A stretch of 35,329 bases of DNA, taken from positions 1 through 35,329 of the forward strand of contig JANRJB010000084.1 of the NCBI GenBank assembly GCA_033764265.1. Reading direction: 5' to 3'. Shown here piece by piece: positions 33,788-35,329 of this stretch. Position 1 is the first letter of the stretch. Each line of letters starts with the position of its first letter. A model generated the notes under the pieces. The model was not told where the DNA came from and ran no database searches. It saw nothing but the letters and a program-made list of their open reading frames with translations. The DNA is from VGEM01 sp033764265 (GTDB lineage: Bacteria; Pseudomonadota; Alphaproteobacteria; Rhodospirillales; Rhodospirillaceae). The position numbers and the translations under genes are program-made.

Positions 33788-34441
33788 ATGGAACGCCGCG
33801 AAGGAGACATCAGTGACTGGTGGCCGACGCCGGTCTTCATGCATCGCTGGCCCGATCATGCCCGCATCAACGCCGATTTGGAATCGCTGATCCTGGCCCG
33901 CATGGAAGCCACGCCGGGCCTGCGCCGGTCCAACATCGGCGGCTGGCACTCGGCGGAAGACCTGCTCGCCTGGCCCAGTCCCGCCATCGGCGTCCTGCGC
34001 GGCTGGGTCGAACGCAGCCTGACCGAGCTGATCCGCGGCACTGTCGGGCCGCGGGCGGTGCCGCAGTCGTTTCCCATGGCCGCATGGGCCAACGTCAACC
34101 GGGCCGGCCATTCCAACGACATTCACGACCACGGCAATCATGTTTGGGCGGCGGTGTACTACGTCGCCACCGGCGCGGCCGACCCGGAGGTGCCCAGCTC
34201 CGGGCCGCTTGAATTGAGGGACCCGCGCGCCGGGGCCAGCCGCATCCATCTGGGGTACTCCAGCATGGGTCTGTCGCGGCTGATCAAACCCCTGGCCGGC
34301 ATGATGGTGATTTTTCCGGCCTGGCTGTGGCACGCGGTGCGGCCGCACGCCGATCCGGGCCTGCGCATCTCGATCGCCTTCAACATCGCCGAACAGCGCC
34401 CGGTCGCCGGCGAGCAGATTTCGGCGCGGAACGGGCTGTGA
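33788..34441 (+). CDS. Putative 2-oxoglutarate/Fe(II) oxygenase (TIGR02466-like)
   Basis: The 217-residue protein fits the family in layout: WWPTPVFMHRWPD near the start, then the metal motif region NDIHDHGNHVWAAVYYV (His113 and His115 the likely ligands). The distal His182 is in FPAWLWHAVRP, and Arg193 in LRISIAFN would hold 2-oxoglutarate. Substrates of the family are unknown. The start is ATG 33788 with AAGGA some 13 bases ahead; a stronger GAAGGAG lies just inside the gene but is not followed by an in-frame ATG or GTG. It is divergent from the PAS kinase and overlaps the next gene as TGATG. Confidence 0.8.
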   Translation: MERREGDISDWWPTPVFMHRWPDHARINADLESLILARMEATPGLRRSNIGGWHSAEDLLAWPSPAIGVLRGWVERSLTELIRGTVGPRAVPQSFPMAAWANVNRAGHSNDIHDHGNHVWAAVYYVATGAADPEVPSSGPLELRDPRAGASRIHLGYSSMGLSRLIKPLAGMMVIFPAWLWHAVRPHADPGLRISIAFNIAEQRPVAGEQISARNGL

Positions 34442-35025
34442 TGGCCGACCAACCCCAAGGATCAGGCGCGAAGGCGCAGGTCAGGTTGTGGTGGCCGGTC
34501 AAGGTGCTGCAGCGGCGTTACGCCGCGCATGCCGAACTGGCGCCGCTGTGGCCGGGCCTGCCAGAGCGCGAGCAGCGTTTCGTGCCCGCGGGCGCCGACC
34601 CGGCCTTGGCGGCGTTCGTCCAATGGGTGTTGACCGCCGCCGCCGACCTGATCGCCGCGGACCTGCGACCGGGGGCCCAGCCGCCGGTGCTGTCGCTGGG
34701 CTTGAAGCGCCTGACCGCGCCGGCCGTGGGCCAGGTGCCGCGCCGCACGCCGGCGGCGGTGTTCGCCGGCCTGTACTGCTTCGATCCCGGCACGATCGAC
34801 GCCCGCCAACCCGAAGCCGGCTGCCTCACGTTCCTCGATCCGCGGCCTGGCGCGGAAATGATCCCGGGGTCCTCGGCGCCGCTGCAGCCCGACCGCATCT
34901 TGCGGCTGCCGGCCGGGGCGCTGATCCTCTATCCCGCCTGGCTGGCGCAAGGGTCCAGCGCGCCCCTGGGGCCCGAACCGCCGCGCTGGCTGTCGCTGCG
35001 ATTCCGCCCCGTGCCGCAGGGCTGA
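34441..35025 (+). CDS. Paralogue of the preceding oxygenase without its metal ligands
   Basis: The 194-residue protein shares landmarks with its neighbour: WWPVKVLQRRYAAH (compare WWPTPVFMHRWPDH), a central FAGLYCFDPG (compare WAAVYYVATG), GCLTFLDPRPGAEM (compare GPLELRDPRAGASR), LPAGALILYPAWL (compare LAGMMVIFPAWL) and LSLRF near the end. The three histidines are lost: the DIHDHGNH segment is replaced by QVPRRTPA, and WLWHAV by WLAQGS. It looks like a diverged duplicate kept as a non-catalytic partner. ATG at 34441 overlaps the previous stop (TGATG), which favours equal expression. The kinship is judged by eye. Confidence 0.7.
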   Translation: MADQPQGSGAKAQVRLWWPVKVLQRRYAAHAELAPLWPGLPEREQRFVPAGADPALAAFVQWVLTAAADLIAADLRPGAQPPVLSLGLKRLTAPAVGQVPRRTPAAVFAGLYCFDPGTIDARQPEAGCLTFLDPRPGAEMIPGSSAPLQPDRILRLPAGALILYPAWLAQGSSAPLGPEPPRWLSLRFRPVPQG

Positions 35026-35061
35026 GCGGGCGGGTTGATCGCGACCGCCGCGTACGGGGTT

Positions 35062-35328
35062 TCAAAGGTCGTCGAGGCGGACCCCGCGCCCCGCGCGCAA
35101 ACTGGCCCGTGCGCGCGCAACCCGCTTCAAGAAGCGCGGATCGGTCGCGAGCCGGTAGTCGAACAGGTCATCGTCCGAGGCGAAGCCAATCAACACACCG
35201 GCCGGCTTGCCATGACGTGTGATGACGATGTCGCGCGTTTCAGCCTGACGCAGATACCCCGAGAAATCGTCTTTCAGGGCCGCCAGCGGCACTTCCTTCA
35301 TTCGGGATCGCCGAACTGCGCGAGCCAT
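35062..35328 (-). CDS. Phd/YefM-type antitoxin
   Basis: The 88-residue protein contains VPLAALKDDFSGYLRQAE, then DIVITRHGKPAGVLIGFASDDD, the Phd/YefM DNA-binding fold, and ends in FLKRVARARASLRAGRGVRLDDL-type helical, toxin-binding sequence (here RASLRAGRGVRLDDL). The ATG at 35328 is at the window edge, so its ribosome site cannot be judged; ATG at 35301 (MKEVPLAALK) is a credible alternative. Any toxin would be downstream on the reverse strand, but 35026-35061 is too short and the 194-residue gene converges there, so the antitoxin seems to be without a toxin on that side; a toxin gene upstream, beyond the window, cannot be excluded. Confidence 0.85.
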   Translation of the reverse strand: MARAVRRSRMKEVPLAALKDDFSGYLRQAETRDIVITRHGKPAGVLIGFASDDDLFDYRLATDPRFLKRVARARASLRAGRGVRLDDL

Positions 35329-35329
35329 G

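Noticed and set aside
33804..33825. GAAGGAG followed by GTG as an alternative start for the first oxygenase-like gene
   Set aside because: The GTG is out of frame with the conserved protein; ATG 33788 keeps the WWPTPV segment.

Overview
The window is very GC-rich (by eye about 70%, not calculated). Its backbone gene order is the one typical of Alphaproteobacteria: a FYDLN-type zinc protein divergent from aroA-cmk-rpsA-ihfB-lapA, then pyrF-trpF-trpB-trpA, accD-folC, and the opposing block (PAS kinase)-tsaE-amgK-murU-addB-addA with trxA nearby. AroA is of the class II type seen in rhizobia, and AddB, AmgK and MurU also fit. A free-living alphaproteobacterium, perhaps related to Rhodospirillales, is the likely source; this is inferred from gene order, not from a phylogeny.

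Layout. 1-5.1 kb: housekeeping genes for the shikimate pathway, CMP kinase, ribosomal protein S1, IHF-beta and LapA, with a strong terminator after rpsA. 5.18-5.65 kb: a reverse-strand pair of tiny exported cysteine-rich proteins, probably metal-related. 5.8-9.4 kb: pyrF and trpFBA. 9.4-13.7 kb: a four-gene cassette (single-domain response regulator, TPR plus YaiO-type outer-membrane barrel, membrane-anchored HEAT-repeat protein, processive family 2 glycosyltransferase). It reads as a compact, poorly described polysaccharide synthesis and export system lying between trpA and accD. 13.9-16.2 kb: accD-folC.

16.2-20.3 kb is an accessory patch: a MazEF-type toxin-antitoxin pair with a clear palindromic operator, an alpha/beta-hydrolase without its catalytic histidine, a secreted SUMF1-fold protein, and a methyltransferase with a regulatory domain. 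A 25-bp palindrome carries the stop codons of both convergent genes at 18.7 kb, and a related copy supplies the stop codon of the glycosyltransferase at 13.7 kb. 20.4-33.7 kb, all on the reverse strand: trxA, a small helical protein, and one long operon reading PAS kinase-tsaE-amgK-murU-addB-addA-Rieske oxygenase. Most of its genes overlap by ATGA, so tRNA modification, peptidoglycan recycling and double-strand-break repair are co-expressed. The PAS kinase has lost its phospho-acceptor histidine.

33.8-35.3 kb holds a coupled pair of 2-oxoglutarate oxygenase-like proteins, the second lacking metal ligands, then a Phd-type antitoxin at the edge. The main points of interest are the exopolysaccharide cassette, the stop-codon palindromes, the cysteine-rich peptides and the cluster of apparently inactive members of enzyme families. 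No rRNA, tRNA, CRISPR array or insertion sequence was recognised. No gene-free stretch exceeds 300 bases.
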